This document shows, in pieces, positions 20,482 through 30,154 of a DNA stretch of 64,000 nucleotides. A model generated the notes under the pieces. That model saw only the letters and a list, made by a program, of their open reading frames with translations, was not told the DNA's origin and did no database searches. Position 1 is the stretch's first letter, and each line of letters opens with the position of its first letter. Source of the DNA: Blastobasis lacticolella (taxonomy: Eukaryota > Arthropoda > Insecta > Lepidoptera > Blastobasidae). Position numbers and translations under genes: made by a program. The DNA is taken from positions 4,030,001 to 4,094,000 of the forward strand of contig LR990067.1 in assembly GCA_905147135.1 (NCBI GenBank), read 5' to 3'.

Positions 20482-20746
20482 CATCATCATCATCATCATC
20501 ATCATCATCACAGCCCATAACAATCCACTGCAGGACTTCGGGCCTCTCCCACGAAAGGGGAGGTCATTGCCATAATCTCCACGCTTGGCAGGCGGGTTGG
20601 AGATCGCAGTGCAGTTGATGTAAATCTACCCAGAAAGATGCTGCTGCCCACCTTTCGGATTTGTCCCTTAGTCGCCTCTTACGACACCCACGGGAAGAGA
20701 TGGGGTGGTGCTATTCTTTGAGGTGGCGGCACCACACACCACGTGT
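20482..20746 (-). mobile_element. REP-B, divergent subfamily, with target duplication
   Basis: Starts with a long (CAT)n run. Its head half differs from most copies (CACCTTTCGGATTTGTCCCT, CTCTTACGACACCCACGGGA, GAGGTGGCGGCACCACACAC). It matches only the 57527 copy in this. Flanked by the 10-bp duplication AGCGACGTGT at 20472-20481 and 20747-20756. Confidence 0.92.
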
Positions 20747-20785
20747 AGCGACGTGTAGTAAAGACAAATAGTTATACTATTATCA

Positions 20786-20930
20786 ATTCACAGTGACAAC
20801 GCACCTGCGGCAGTTTTGATGCCTGCAACCTAAATACATTAAACGCAGATGTTATGGGCGACAGTTACCACTTACCATCAGGTGGGCCGCTTGCCTGTTT
20901 GCCTACCGTATGATATAAAAAAAAATTATA
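20786..20930 (+). mobile_element. LINE 3' end
   Basis: CACAGTGACAACGCACCTGC, then GGCGACAGTTACCACTTACC, ending in the LINE-G-type terminus TTTGCCTACCGTATGATATA plus an A-run. Links the ACAACGCACCTGCGG-type region to a LINE-G-like terminus, so these are probably parts of related LINEs. Confidence 0.65.
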
Positions 20931-21439
20931 CGAATTGTTATCTAAAATACATACAAAAAATTAAAAAACTCGTCCACACCGCTGCCCCCCGCAATAGGCT
21001 GGCTGTCTGCTGGTTCAAAATGCCAAAAGCGTGCCACAGCTTGGGCGCCCCTGCCGACTTTTACAAGATTAATTTTTTATGCATTTTCCTGTCTTCAGAA
21101 ACTTCGTTTTCTCCGTTTGTTTAGCTAATTTAAGATTAAGGGACTAAGTACCTACGCTAATTAATTTCAGGCTTTCGTGTTTTTATTTTTTGTGTTTTAA
21201 TCATCGACGAAAAATATAGCGTGGGTGTAAATAAGGGGGTGTTATAGGTATGACATGTGTATCTGTGGATCTGTTGCGGTGTGTGTCTGTTTCATCGTAG
21301 CTCCCGAACGGATGGACCGATTTGGATGCGATTTTCTTTATTTTTATATATTAGCCAGTTTATTGGAGATGGTTCTTAGCTTTGTTTCATTAAAATCAGT
21401 TAAGTCGTTTAGAAAATATTTGAAGATATGTAAAAACTG
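20931..21439. other. Unclassified, with a LINE-like scrap
   Basis: About 21295-21430 (CTCCCGAACGGATGGACCGA, then AAATCAGTTAAGTCGTTTAG) looks like a common LINE 3' end. It does not share termini with the other families here. The rest is unassigned. Confidence 0.35.
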
Positions 21440-21572
21440 AATGTGCAGGTTTCATCACGATATTATTCCTCACTCTAATATACATAAGTCAGTACATGGC
21501 GGGACTGGCAATCAAACTAGGTACCTCTCGCTTACGAATCGGACCCAAAGCCATTAGGCCACCGACACTCAT
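21440..21572 (-). mobile_element. SINE-A, head half
   Basis: GAATGTGCAGGTTTCATCAC to GGCCACCGACACTC. B-box region degenerate (GGCAATCAAACTAGG). The tail half is absent. Confidence 0.75.
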
Positions 21573-21577
21573 GATAA

Positions 21578-22136
21578 CTAGACTACCTTAAATTGATATT
21601 ACCGTCCATACACCTCAATAAATAATAAATAAATAAATATTCGTGGACAAATTCACACAGCGCCATCTAGCCCTAAACTAAGCAAAGCTTGTACTATGGG
21701 TGCTAGCTAACTGATATACTGCTTATATACTTTTTAAATACATACTTATTATACATAGAACACCCAGACCCGTAACAGAAATTAAAATTCATCATTTCAA
21801 TTTCTGCCCGGCCGGGAATCGAACCCGGGACCTCTTACGTGGCACATGTTGGCACATTTAATGTTGATCATTGAACCACTCAGGTCGGCAATATTTCCGT
21901 CCGTCCAAAAGTCCAAAATAATCAACTCGGATTCCAAACTACTAAAATCTTAAATTAATATTACCGTCCATCAAAACGTCCAAAAAAATCAAATCGGATT
22001 ACTACAAAAACCTTACAAGTTAATATTTCCATCTATCCAAAAATCCAAAACAATCAAATCGGATGACTACAAAAACAACTTAATATTTCCGTCGGTCCAA
22101 AAGTCCGAAATAATCAACTCGGATTTGGCCTCATTT
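21578..22136 (+). repeat. Minisatellite, ~60-65 bp unit, split by a SINE-C
   Basis: Four units with the core AATATTNCCGTCNNTCCAAAA, then TCAANTCGGATT, start near 21890, 21957, 22022 and 22081. Part of a unit (TTAAATTGATATTACCGTCC) lies at 21590-21615, left of the SINE-C at 21617. The units are 75-85% alike by eye. No coding. Confidence 0.75.
21617..21890 (-). mobile_element. SINE-C, full length
   Basis: AATAAATA run, ATTCGTGGACAAATTCACAC, through the inverted B box GGGAATCGAACCCGGGACC, to CCACTCAGGTCGG. A short duplication (GGCACATGTT / GGCACATTTAATGTT) disturbs the head. Inserted in the minisatellite. Confidence 0.88.
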
Positions 22137-22659
22137 TTAATTCTATTACCCCGGGGATGCTCCCAAAGCGGATGTCCCGGAATACCCGAGATGTCCCGGG
22201 ACGAGTTGTGCTATTGTTTCCCCGGACTCTTGATTGGGGGTTGATTTTAATAAATAAAGTGGGTTTTAACCTGACAGGAAGGGGTTGGACTCGGTGCTGG
22301 GGACAGCGTTGAGCGGTGCGACGAGCGGGGTGGCTGGGTTTTACAGGTTTCGGTTAAGCTATTAAGAACCCCGAGTACAGAACCACATGGCAGAGTCTGG
22401 TACAGCAAGTGAGCAACATTTCAGACTAGGCACGGCCTTCAGCAATGAAGATGCCGACTAGGAAGAATATACATATCGATAAATACCTTTCGACTTGGTT
22501 ATCAATGAGGGTAAGGTCAAGTTTTGTTTGGACGCTAAAAATAGAGTGGTTAGGGTTTTTTTTATGACCTCAGCACCCCAAAGTTTGCAAGTGGGTTGCC
22601 AAATGTGTATTTATATCCGTTTTGCTTGTGTAACTATGCTGTGTGAGAAAAAAATGGAA
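22137..22659. other. Unique-looking, no gene recognised
   Basis: 22145-22400 is GC-richer than its surroundings (CCCGGGGATGCTCCC, ATGTCCCGGGACGAG) and unlike the other repeats here. No convincing frame or splice pattern. It could be old element sequence or host sequence. Confidence 0.3.
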
Positions 22660-22876
22660 TCATATTTTAATGTCCCGTTTGCGCTCTAGTGCGCGATGGC
22701 CCGCCTTGACTATGATCTAGGATTTGGCAGATCAGGTAATTACAGTGGAGCGACTGTCATCTGACCTCCGCGACCCTGCTACCAGGGGAACCTGACCAGA
22801 TTGGATCGTGGTTACACATTCAGTCGTCTGAATGTGGAAGTTTAATCACGATGTTTTCTCTCACCGTAAGAGCGAG
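22660..22876 (-). mobile_element. SINE-A, head missing
   Basis: TTTTAATGTCCCGTTTGCGC to CTCTCACCGTAAGAGC. The inverted tRNA-like head is absent. Body blocks are in order. Confidence 0.85.
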
Positions 22877-23605
22877 CACATTAATACTATCCTGCAATGA
22901 CCCCGGAATCCTGCAATATATTTATATATTTTATTTAAAACTTCATGCACGTTACAGTACAATGGCGGACTTAGAGCTACGTAGCTTTTTCTGTGTGAAA
23001 ATAGAAAAGATAAATAGATAATCACTTTATTGCTCATACAAAAACGTAATACAGTACAGTTTAAAAAATAAGAAAGAGACAGTTGAGCAGAGGCGGCCTT
23101 ATAGCTGCAAGTAATGAAAGAAATTGCTTGCAGCGATAAGATTTAATAATAAAAGTTAGGTACGTAAAGATAGGTACTCTACCAGGACAAATTCCAAGTC
23201 TACGCAAATAAAATAAAATGACGTAATAACGAAATTTGTTCTGTTATATTTCTCTGTATATCATTATTGTGTACAATAAACAGTTGAATAAATAAATAAT
23301 TTGTTTGCGTAATGTTATATTTACATTACATCGCTAAAAGTCTAATAAACCCACAGCCTTAGTTCAAAACAGGCCCAGCGGGTACCTGAATAAATAAAAC
23401 CAATCATGGCTCTTTATTTGTGGTGAAAATAGAAGGGATTTGCAAATTGTATGAGATGAGATGATGTTATTTTTACGGAATGCCTATCATTACTTGGCGG
23501 AATGGGATATGGGAAGCCAATGTTGGCAAGCGAAGATGTGGAGGTGTAAAAAGAGAATTACCTACAGACTTGACAGATGAAAAAAACATTTTTTAAGAAA
23601 ATTGT
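22877..23605. other. AT-rich, nothing seen
   Basis: No assignable repeat or coding region. Confidence 0.4.
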
Positions 23606-23708
23606 ACTATGTATAATAAGTATGTTTTTGAAAGAGTTTATCAGTTATCTAGCACCCATAAGACAAGCTTTGCTTACTTTGGGGTTTGATGGCGCTGTGT
23701 GAATTGTC
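23606..23708 (+). mobile_element. SINE-C tail fragment
   Basis: ATAATAAGTATGTTTTTGAA, TTATCAGTTATCTAGCACCC, ATGGCGCTGTGTGAATTGTC. Runs straight into REP-B without the usual TATT tail. Confidence 0.8.
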
Positions 23709-23955
23709 CAGCCCATAACATTCCACTGCAGGGCTTAGGGCCTCTCCTACGCAAGGGGAAGTCATTGCGATAATCTCCACGCTTGGCAGGCGGGTTGGAG
23801 ATAGCACTGTTATAAATATAACAATGGAAAATGCTGCTGTCCATTTTCCAGCCTACGGAGACTCAAGATCTTTTGCCTCAAAAACATTAGTCATCTTGTA
23901 CGACACCCACGAGTGTAGGGGGTCTAATCTACTCTGCCGGATACTACACGGCCAC
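23709..23955 (-). mobile_element. REP-B
   Basis: GCCCATAACATTCCACTGCA to ATACTACACGGCC. The GAT-repeat tail is missing, so its 3' end is cut at the SINE-C junction. Confidence 0.85.
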
Positions 23956-24025
23956 TCACAGTCTTGACAGATGAAATTATTTTTTCATCAATTAAGTACC
24001 TACTCACCCTGCCGAAATAAAACCC

Positions 24026-24345
24026 TTCATCATCATATCAGCCGAAAGACGCCCATCGCTGGGCATAGGCTTCCTCCAGAGATCTCCACCAAGGCCGGTC
24101 CTGTGCCTTCCGCATCCAGCTGGTACCTGCGATCTTAACCAGGTCGTCGGGCCACCTTGTGGGAGGCCTACCCACGCTGCGTCGTCCGGTACGTGGTCGC
24201 CGCTCGGGAACTTTACTGCCCCATCGGCCATCTGTTCTTCGGGCTATGTTTCCTGCCCACTGCCACTTCAGCCTGGCAATCCTTAGGGCTAAGTCGGTGA
24301 TCTTGGTTCGCTTGCGGATCTCCTCATTTCAGATTCGAAAAAGAT
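24026..24345 (-). pseudogene. RTE-D C-terminal coding fragment, longest of its subfamily
   Basis: The reverse complement ends in AGCAGTGGGCGTCTTTCGGC-like sequence and a GATGATG tail (CATCATCATATCAG on the plus strand). Reading inwards, the minus strand decodes the RTE-D C-terminus (WMRKAQDR, DDL and GRRPTRWSDD-like pieces). Upstream comes ITDLALRIARLKWQWAGNIA, where these LINE proteins carry their RIxxLKWQWAGHIAR segment, and EIRKRTK near 24320-24340. The frame is broken by small indels. No reverse transcriptase core is present. Confidence 0.78.
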
Positions 24346-24689
24346 CCCTTAAGCCCCCTTTTTTCATCAAGGGTTTCCTTGCTCGATGCTGATTTTCCCC
24401 TCATACGTACCCATTAAATCCAATGCGTCACTCAGTTCGGGTTATCTTAAATACGGTTTAACAGTCTATCCGCTGGTAAACAGATAAACATCGTAAATCG
24501 GAGCTTGCGTCGGGAGCCTAATTATAGGAAAGTGCCTTTCATTGCCGACCATACAGATTGTAGAAGTGAGTGCCACGTTTCGGGGATAATCTGTCTGCAG
24601 AATTAATTGAGACAGCATACAATAAATGTTTGGTAGAGGGGAGGTCAGTTCTGTCTGCAACTGACTGTATGGCAAAATATGTGTTTTTT
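24346..24689. other. Nothing recognised
   Basis: Small frames only; no repeat assigned. Confidence 0.35.
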
Positions 24690-24827
24690 ATGCTATTCAG
24701 TGATAAACGAGCAGACAGCCCATATGATGGTAAGTGGTAACTGTCGCCCGTAACATCTACAATTCATACATTTAGGTTGCAATTAACAAAAATGCAGAAC
24801 GTGCGTTACTCACCTATTATTTTGTTA
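24690..24827 (-). mobile_element. LINE 3' end (ACAACGCACCTGCGG type)
   Basis: The inverted terminus AAACGAGCAGACAGCCCATA, then GATGGTAAGTGGTAACTGTC and TTTAGGTTGCAATTAACAAA mirror the 5985 and 20786 copies. Confidence 0.6.
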
Positions 24828-24837
24828 GTTCGGAACC

Positions 24838-25173
24838 ATAGAGAAAATATTTACTAACGTAATAGAGGAGACACCGCAAGTATTTTCTTTGAACCACGCT
24901 TTGCGGTCCATGGACAACAGTGGCCGCAGTCAGTTCTGAGACATTGCGCGACGCGGACCAATCTGACAGTGGCTTGGATATTCAAAAAAACGCCATCTTG
25001 TGCATTAAAAACTGTACGAACCATTCGAGGGCCAAAAACAAAGAAAATGATAACATTTCATCGGTCATTCTATGACTTAGCAACCTCCCCCCGCACCTCC
25101 CGCACGTGATAGGTTGGTACAATATTTTTGTTTGTGATGGCTGCTCTATTACGTTAGTAAATATTTTCTCTAT
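24838..25173. mobile_element. 336-bp inverted-repeat MITE with 10-bp target duplication
   Basis: Perfect 30-bp termini: 24838-24867 begins ATAGAGAAAATATTTACTAA, and 25144-25173 ends TTAGTAAATATTTTCTCTAT. Flanked by GTTCGGAACC at 24828-24837 and 25174-25183. The 10-bp duplication and long perfect termini fit a Mutator-like (MULE) MITE best. No transposase. Confidence 0.87.
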
Positions 25174-26254
25174 GTTCGGAACCCTAAAGACGGGAATACT
25201 ACTACACACCTACCTGGTTTTTGTACAACAGTTTTGCTAGGCGGTAAACAACCAAGCGCATAGCAAGAAAGATGTACCGGATAATAGAACGCTTAAGTGT
25301 TTTAAAGATACCTAGGTATTTTAGTGATCGTTAAATGTGATGGGCGTTTAAAAGCGGAAGCTGCATCATGAAGCGTTAGTAGCTCTCCTGGGATGTCAGG
25401 AATATTTGGCTAGTGACTGTCGCTTTGGCTCAACCTTATTTATTTCTGATCATCGCAATAGTAGGTAATAGGCCTCGTCTCGACATCTCTCATCGAATGT
25501 TTTATTTCTTTCTTTCTTTCTTTATCTACAGCGACATTAGGGTGCGTTTAAATCTCGCGAACGTGCCGCGAATACGCAGATGTTGTAATGTGCCGTTTTC
25601 AAGAACAGGTTCTCAAAAATTCACATAGATGGCACGCTCTAACGGCTCAAACATTATTATCATCTTTTGAGTATATGGGGCTATTGTTGTAGTTATATAT
25701 GTAGCAAATCATATGTATGACTGTCATCATTCATTGCCTCAGAACAAATGAAACCGCGTAAAAACGCTAGTTATTATGTAATATTTGGTAAAACGCTACC
25801 ATTCTAACCTAAAGTTTGTTTATTTATTAAACTTCATGGAAAATAAGACACAAAGGCAGACATAAAGTTACACAGTTTTATCTTTCAGTGAACCAGGATT
25901 CGATTAATAAAATTTATGAAGTTGAGTGCCAAGGAGCGCTGACACTCAAAACCGTTAAATAGGTAAATTGCATCGAAATAAAGACAAAATAATATTAATG
26001 TCATACAGCCAAAAGATTATGATAATCTCGTCAGTCGTTAGAGCGCGCTATCTATGGGAATTAGTAGGAAACGAGTCATTGGAGCTTGCGAGCAGCTCGC
26101 TGCAACTCGTTGTTGCAACTGCACGTTCGCCTAATCTCGCTAATGCGCTGCGGCTTGAGCCAAATGGCGGGAGGCGATGGGTGTCTTTATGTGAACCGAA
26201 AATGTTGGTAAAGCTGAGGCCATGTCTTTAGAAAAATCACTAGCTTTTGCCCGC
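25174..26254. other. No gene supported
   Basis: Holds a (TTTC)n run at about 25503-25525. An 87-codon plus frame (25968-26231) has no family signature, splice context or similar copy in the window. The block around AGCAGCTCGCTGCAACTCGT is GC-richer. Confidence 0.35.
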
Positions 26255-26455
26255 GACTTTCATCATCTTCGTCGTCCTAGCGCTTATCCCGGCCTCTGCC
26301 AGGGTCGCTTTCCTACTTATTCTCCTCCATTTCGCCCGGTCTTCGGCATCCTCGCGTCGTAGGCCGTTGGCTCTCGCATCCGACTCAGCGATGTCAATCC
26401 ATCGCTTCTTAGGTCGCTCTTTTCTGACCCCGACAGGTTCAGGCACCTATTTCCC
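26255..26455 (-). pseudogene. RTE-D C-terminus with intact reading frame
   Basis: The minus strand encodes RPKKRWIDIAESDARANGLR, REDAEDRAKWRRISRKATLA and EAGISARTTKMM, then a stop in the GATGATG tail. It aligns by eye with GRPKKRWLDVVKSDMRANGL of the 42057 protein (KDAEDRAKW follows in both), so it is a sister subfamily. About 65 residues remain of a protein expected to be near 1000; the endonuclease and reverse transcriptase domains are missing. Confidence 0.8.
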
Positions 26456-26597
26456 ACGTAACCCTAGGGCTTACGTGACACGTGACCAACCTTTGCCCGC
26501 AACTTTGTCTATACTTTGTGAATTCAATTGTAACGTTCTAGACTCGTTCCTGCGAGAACAACATTGAACTACCGCCATTTTTCGAGTTCCAGTTTAT
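26456..26597. other. Nothing recognised
   Basis: Short spacer without assignable sequence. Confidence 0.3.
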
Positions 26598-26726
26598 AAT
26601 AAATAAATAATTGTGGATAAATTCACACAGCGCCATCTAGCCCAAAAGTAAGCAAAGCTTATGTTATGGGTGCTAGATAACTGATAAACTACTTATATAC
26701 TTTTAAATACATACTTATTATACATA
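26598..26726 (-). mobile_element. SINE-C tail and body fragment
   Basis: AATAAATAAATAATTGTGGA, GCGCCATCTAGCCC, TACATACTTATTATACATAG. The head is missing. Confidence 0.8.
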
Positions 26727-26763
26727 GTTTGGACCACTAAATAGTATTTTGAGCATCAGATAG

Positions 26764-26823
26764 TAAGTTTGTGGCACTGTAGCGATAACAAGCTCCCAAG
26801 AGCGATCGCAGGCAATGGCCGGT
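26764..26823 (+). repeat. Dispersed 58-bp repeat, copy 1
   Basis: AAGTTTGTGGCACTGTAGCG, then AAGAGCGATCGCAGGCAATG and GCCGG. Nearly identical to 27586-27645, 0.8 kb away; the palindromic element at 27104 lies between them. Confidence 0.8.
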
Positions 26824-26929
26824 GAATTCATCTCATCTATGCTCTATATCTAATATCTTTGGTTCCAATACATTTCCATTACATTGCAAACTGAGGTGCC
26901 GCCATTTTTCCAGCTCCAGAATTTTTAAA

Positions 26930-27095
26930 AATAGACTAGCCAGGCATTTGACCACCATCTCACCTTGTGGAAATTGACACAGTTGATGTATTGGAGTTGT
27001 GGATATATGCGAGGCTAGAGAGCTGTGTTCGGTCAGAGCAAAGTGGCGGTCCATAGTCTCTGCCTACCCCACTTCTGGGACATTGGCGTGAGCAT
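26930..27095. mobile_element. LINE ends in opposite orientations
   Basis: 26930-26985 is an inverted LINE-E terminus (GGCATTTGACCACCATCTCA). 26995-27095 carries GTTGTGGATATATG, GAGCAAAGTGGCGGTC and CTCTGCCTACCCCACTTCTG, GGGACATTGGCGTGAGC, a sense LINE 3' end shared with 41700 and 61930. Confidence 0.55.
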
Positions 27096-27103
27096 TATGT
27101 ATG

Positions 27104-27494
27104 TGTCGCAGCCGGATGGTTAAATTAGCCGGTTAACTAAATGGCTAGCCTTTTGAGCAATTATTTAGTTGAAAATTTGCCAGTTTCATAAGATTTTAAA
27201 GTGATGTTGAAATAACGATATTGCCTCGAGTTTACGCAGCTCTTTCACACATTGTTCCAATGCTAACCTACCCACAATAACTTCAAAGTATAATAATAGT
27301 TTGCATTAGGTTTCTATTCGGTTAGTTTAGGTTAGCATTATGACAATGAATGGAAGAGCTCCGTAAACTCGAGGCAATATCGTACATTTGACTTTACTTT
27401 CAAAGTTCATGAATTTGGCAAATTTTCAATAGAATAACTGCTTAAATAGCTAGCCGTTTAATTAACCGGCTAATTTAACCATTTGGCTGCGACA
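27104..27494. mobile_element. 391-bp near-complete palindromic element with 8-bp duplication
   Basis: The two ~185-bp arms are inverted copies throughout: TGTCGCAGCC ends, TGGTTAAATTAGCCGGTTAA, GATATTGCCTCGAGTTTACG, and GGTTAGCAT/ATGCTAACC near the centre. Flanked by TATGTATG at 27096-27103 and 27495-27502 (the target is TATG-rich, so a slip is possible). No coding capacity. Confidence 0.85.
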
Positions 27495-27585
27495 TATGTA
27501 TGTGCTGGAGACGTGTAACAACATAATATGTATTAATTTGTTTTTTTTTTTCAATAAAATTAATCTTATTTTGTATTTGTAGATA

Positions 27586-27645
27586 AGTTTGTGGCACTGT
27601 AGCGATTACAAGCTCCCGAGAGCGATCGCAGGCAATGGCCGGGAG
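27586..27645 (+). repeat. Dispersed 58-bp repeat, copy 2
   Basis: Matches 26764-26823 with about three differences and the same orientation. Confidence 0.8.
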
Positions 27646-28104
27646 AAATATCAATGTGCGTAACAAAGGCAATAGTGTTCGGTCGAAAAATAGATTGTTA
27701 GTACACAGTACGCCGAGCGCTCGAGTAGGGAGGGTCGGCAGAGGAATCTGGATCGAACTCTGGGTCAACCTGAAAATCAGCGCTGTGATTGGCTGCTGCC
27801 CTTCATAGCATTGCGCTGAGGCTGGTCCAGTTTGGTACGACGTCACATCGTCCTACTTTCCTTTTTTGTAAAATGAATTTTTAATTTGGTCCAAATAAAT
27901 ATTTGTCTATTTATTTATTTATTTAACAGTTTATTGTGCACAGGAAATAGATTGTGTCACATAGTGAATAACAGGCAAAGTAATAAATGGCACAACAGGC
28001 GCTACTTATTTCTAAAAGAAATCTCTTCCAGCAGGCCTTCGGAAGCGTGATGTGGTCATGAGATCTATGTTTATGTCTGTGTTCTTTGTTTTCTAATATC
28101 CGAG
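27646..28104. other. Unclassified
   Basis: A 123-codon minus frame covers 27475-27846, but it runs through the palindromic element end and the 58-bp repeat, so I do not accept it as a gene. TTTATTTA run near 27905-27925. Confidence 0.35.
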
Positions 28105-29010
28105 AAGAGCGTCGGTGGCGGGGTCCGACTCGCAAGCGAGAGGTACCGGGTTCGATCCCCAGTGCCGCCATGTACCAATGACTCTTATCTGAGTTCAACA
28201 TTTGTTGAAAACTAACCGATGCTCTTACGATGAGGGAAAACATTGTGACCACATACACATACACATTCAGGCGACTAGGGAATGCAATATCGGGATCCCG
28301 AAATTCCGGGATTCCGCATACATTTTGCGGGACTAATCTCAGTCGAAAATTTTGCGGGACTGGCAGGATTACAGAGAAGCGTGGTTCCTACCGTGGTGGT
28401 TACTGCGGGTAGCGTGGTGACTATGTCATACGTGTTACTTCATAAATACCGAATCGTTTTAATTCGGTAAATAAATCGTTTCCGCGGTTTGATAGTCAGT
28501 CTATAGAGGTGCATAGGAATGTTAGCTCCGTTTAAACTGGTTTATGTGTTGATTATTTGTGGTATATACGTAATTATGTCAATTAAATATTTATGATGTA
28601 GATTTAGTACCAATTTATGTCTTAATCTTACCATACGAACTTTAAACCATTCAAAATGTACCAAAAAGCTCTTTTAGTTTGAGTTAAAATTTAAACCATG
28701 AAACCGAGGCCTGTAAGGTTTTTATCATGATTGATTTCTGGGGTCTAAGGCCATCCTGCTGGATCCCGCGAATACTTGGATCCAGCGGGACAAAGATGGT
28801 TTAGTTCCGCAAATACCTAGATTGAAATTATTTTCCAGGATTGCATTGACTGAATGTGTAACCATGATCCAATTGGTCAGGTTTCCCTGTTAAACAGGGC
28901 CACGGAGGTCAGATCGCGGTCTGTCCATTGTAATTACCTAACCTGCCAATTCCTGGACTATGGTCAAGGCGGACCGCGAGAGCACAACCGGGACATTAAC
29001 GCTAAGATGT
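28105..29010 (+). mobile_element. SINE-A split by an hAT-like element
   Basis: Left piece 28105-28275: GAGCGTCGGTGGCGGGGTCC, ACCGGGTTCGATCCCC, up to CATTCAGGCGACT. Right piece 28851-29010: GAATGTGTAACCATGATCCA to GGACATTAACGCTAAGATG. The two pieces join seamlessly at GCGACT/GAATG. Confidence 0.88.
28276..28850. mobile_element. hAT-like MITE in SINE-A
   Basis: Left end TAGGGAATGCAATATCGGGA; right end (inverted) AGTCAATGCAATCCTGG. AATGCAAT is shared by both termini and is typical of an hAT subgroup. Interior GGGATCCCG/TTTTGCGGGACT repeats near the ends. The 8-bp duplication is not intact. Two ~60-codon frames inside are not transposase-like. Confidence 0.6.
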
Positions 29011-29163
29011 TTTTTTAATCGTCAAAACACAAACTGTAGTTATCAGTTTATACATATGTTTGTGTACCTTATCTGTCTGTTTATAGAATCGTAGCCATCA
29101 AACGGGTAGACCGATTACGATGTGCGACATGTAAAATAAAATAAAATTTGAGCAAATATGGGG
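29011..29163. other. Short LINE-like scrap
   Basis: ATCTGTCTGTTTATAGAATC and AACGGGTAGACCGATTACGA resemble the kind of LINE 3' end seen at 21295. Low certainty. Confidence 0.3.
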
Positions 29164-29340
29164 CGAAAAAACGCCAATCCCAGCCTCTGCCAGGGTCCGC
29201 TTTCCTAGTCATTCTCCTCCACTTCGCCCGGTCTTCGGAATCCTCGCGTTGTAAGTTGTTTGCTCTCGCATCCGGCTCAGCGATGTCAATCCATCGCTTC
29301 TTGGGTCGCCTACGGGCCTATTTCCTGATGCCGGCAGGGC
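29164..29340 (-). pseudogene. RTE-D C-terminus, broken
   Basis: Same subfamily as 26255: the minus strand holds RPKKRWIDIAE-like and EDRAKW-like segments (plus-strand blocks ATGTCAATCCATCGCTTCTT and CACTTCGCCCGGTCTTCGGA). It differs by small indels and the GAT tail is lost. Confidence 0.72.
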
Positions 29341-29404
29341 GAAAATATCACCATCGTCATACTTAAACCCCTATTTTTAGGTACCTACTCGTCAGGCTTA
29401 ACAG

Positions 29405-29545
29405 ATCATCATATCAGCCGAAAGACGCCCACTGCTGGGCATAGGCGTCCCCCAGAGATCTCCACAAAGGCCGGTCCTGTGCCTTCCGCATCCAGCCGGT
29501 ACCTGCGAACTTTACCTGGTCGTCGGTCCACCTTGTGGGCTTAAC
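29405..29545 (-). pseudogene. RTE-D C-terminus (WMRKAQDR subfamily)
   Basis: CATCATATCAGCCGAAAGAC, CCACTGCTGGGCATAGGCGT, CTGTGCCTTCCGCATCCAGC, TCGTCGGTCCACCTTGTGGG. Complement of the 35640 copy. About 45 codons. Confidence 0.8.
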
Positions 29546-29802
29546 AGAGACTTACATATATGTAAAATACTCATCCAAGCGGACTCTAAAAACCGGTAAT
29601 CTTTTCTGCCGACCCTACTTAGTACAGACGCAAATACTACGTCGCTGTTTGAGCAACAGAGTGTATTTTCGATACCGTAACGTGTATTGTCCTCTATGTG
29701 GGACGTGATGAGTGCATTATCGTATCAAATCAAATCAAATTTGTTTATTGAGTATCGGCTCCATTGTTATACATGGGATAACAATGTGCCCGACGATGAG
29801 TG
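29546..29802. other. Nothing recognised
   Basis: AATCAAATCAAATTTG short repeat near 29730. Otherwise unassigned. Confidence 0.35.
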
Positions 29803-30127
29803 GGCGTGTGGTGTCCGGCAGACTAGAATAGCACCAACCCCTTACACGAAAAAAAGTTTATAAGTAGTTTATCAGGTATCTAACACCCATAACACGAGCT
29901 TTGCTTACTTTGGGGCTATATGGCGCTGTGCGAATTTATAAAAAAATGCTTTCGAAGCAAAAGAGTCTCCGTAGGCTGGAAAATGGACAGCAGCGATTTA
30001 CATTGTTATATTTATAACACTGCGATCTCCAACCCGCCTGCCAAGCGTGGAGATTATGGCAAGAACCTCCCCTATCGTCGGAGGGGCCCTGCAGTGGACT
30101 GTTATGGGCAGTGATGATGATGATGAT
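29803..30127 (+). mobile_element. REP-B split by a SINE-C tail
   Basis: GTGTGGTGTCCGGCAGACTA to CTTACAC, then a SINE-C tail (29851-29940), then GCTTTCGAAGCAAAAGAGTC to GGACTGTTATGGGCAGTGAT and GAT repeats. About 25 bp of REP-B (the CGTGGGTGTCGTACAAGG block) is missing at the junction. Confidence 0.82.
29851..29940 (+). mobile_element. SINE-C tail in REP-B
   Basis: TTATAAGTAGTTTATCAGGT, CTTTGCTTACTTTGGGGCTA, TGGCGCTGTGCGAATTTATA. 5' truncated. Confidence 0.8.
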
Positions 30128-30154
30128 ATGGGATAGGGATAGTGATAGGACAGT

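Noticed and set aside
27475..27846. 123-codon minus frame as a gene
   Set aside because: Crosses the end of a palindromic element and a dispersed 58-bp repeat; no domain.
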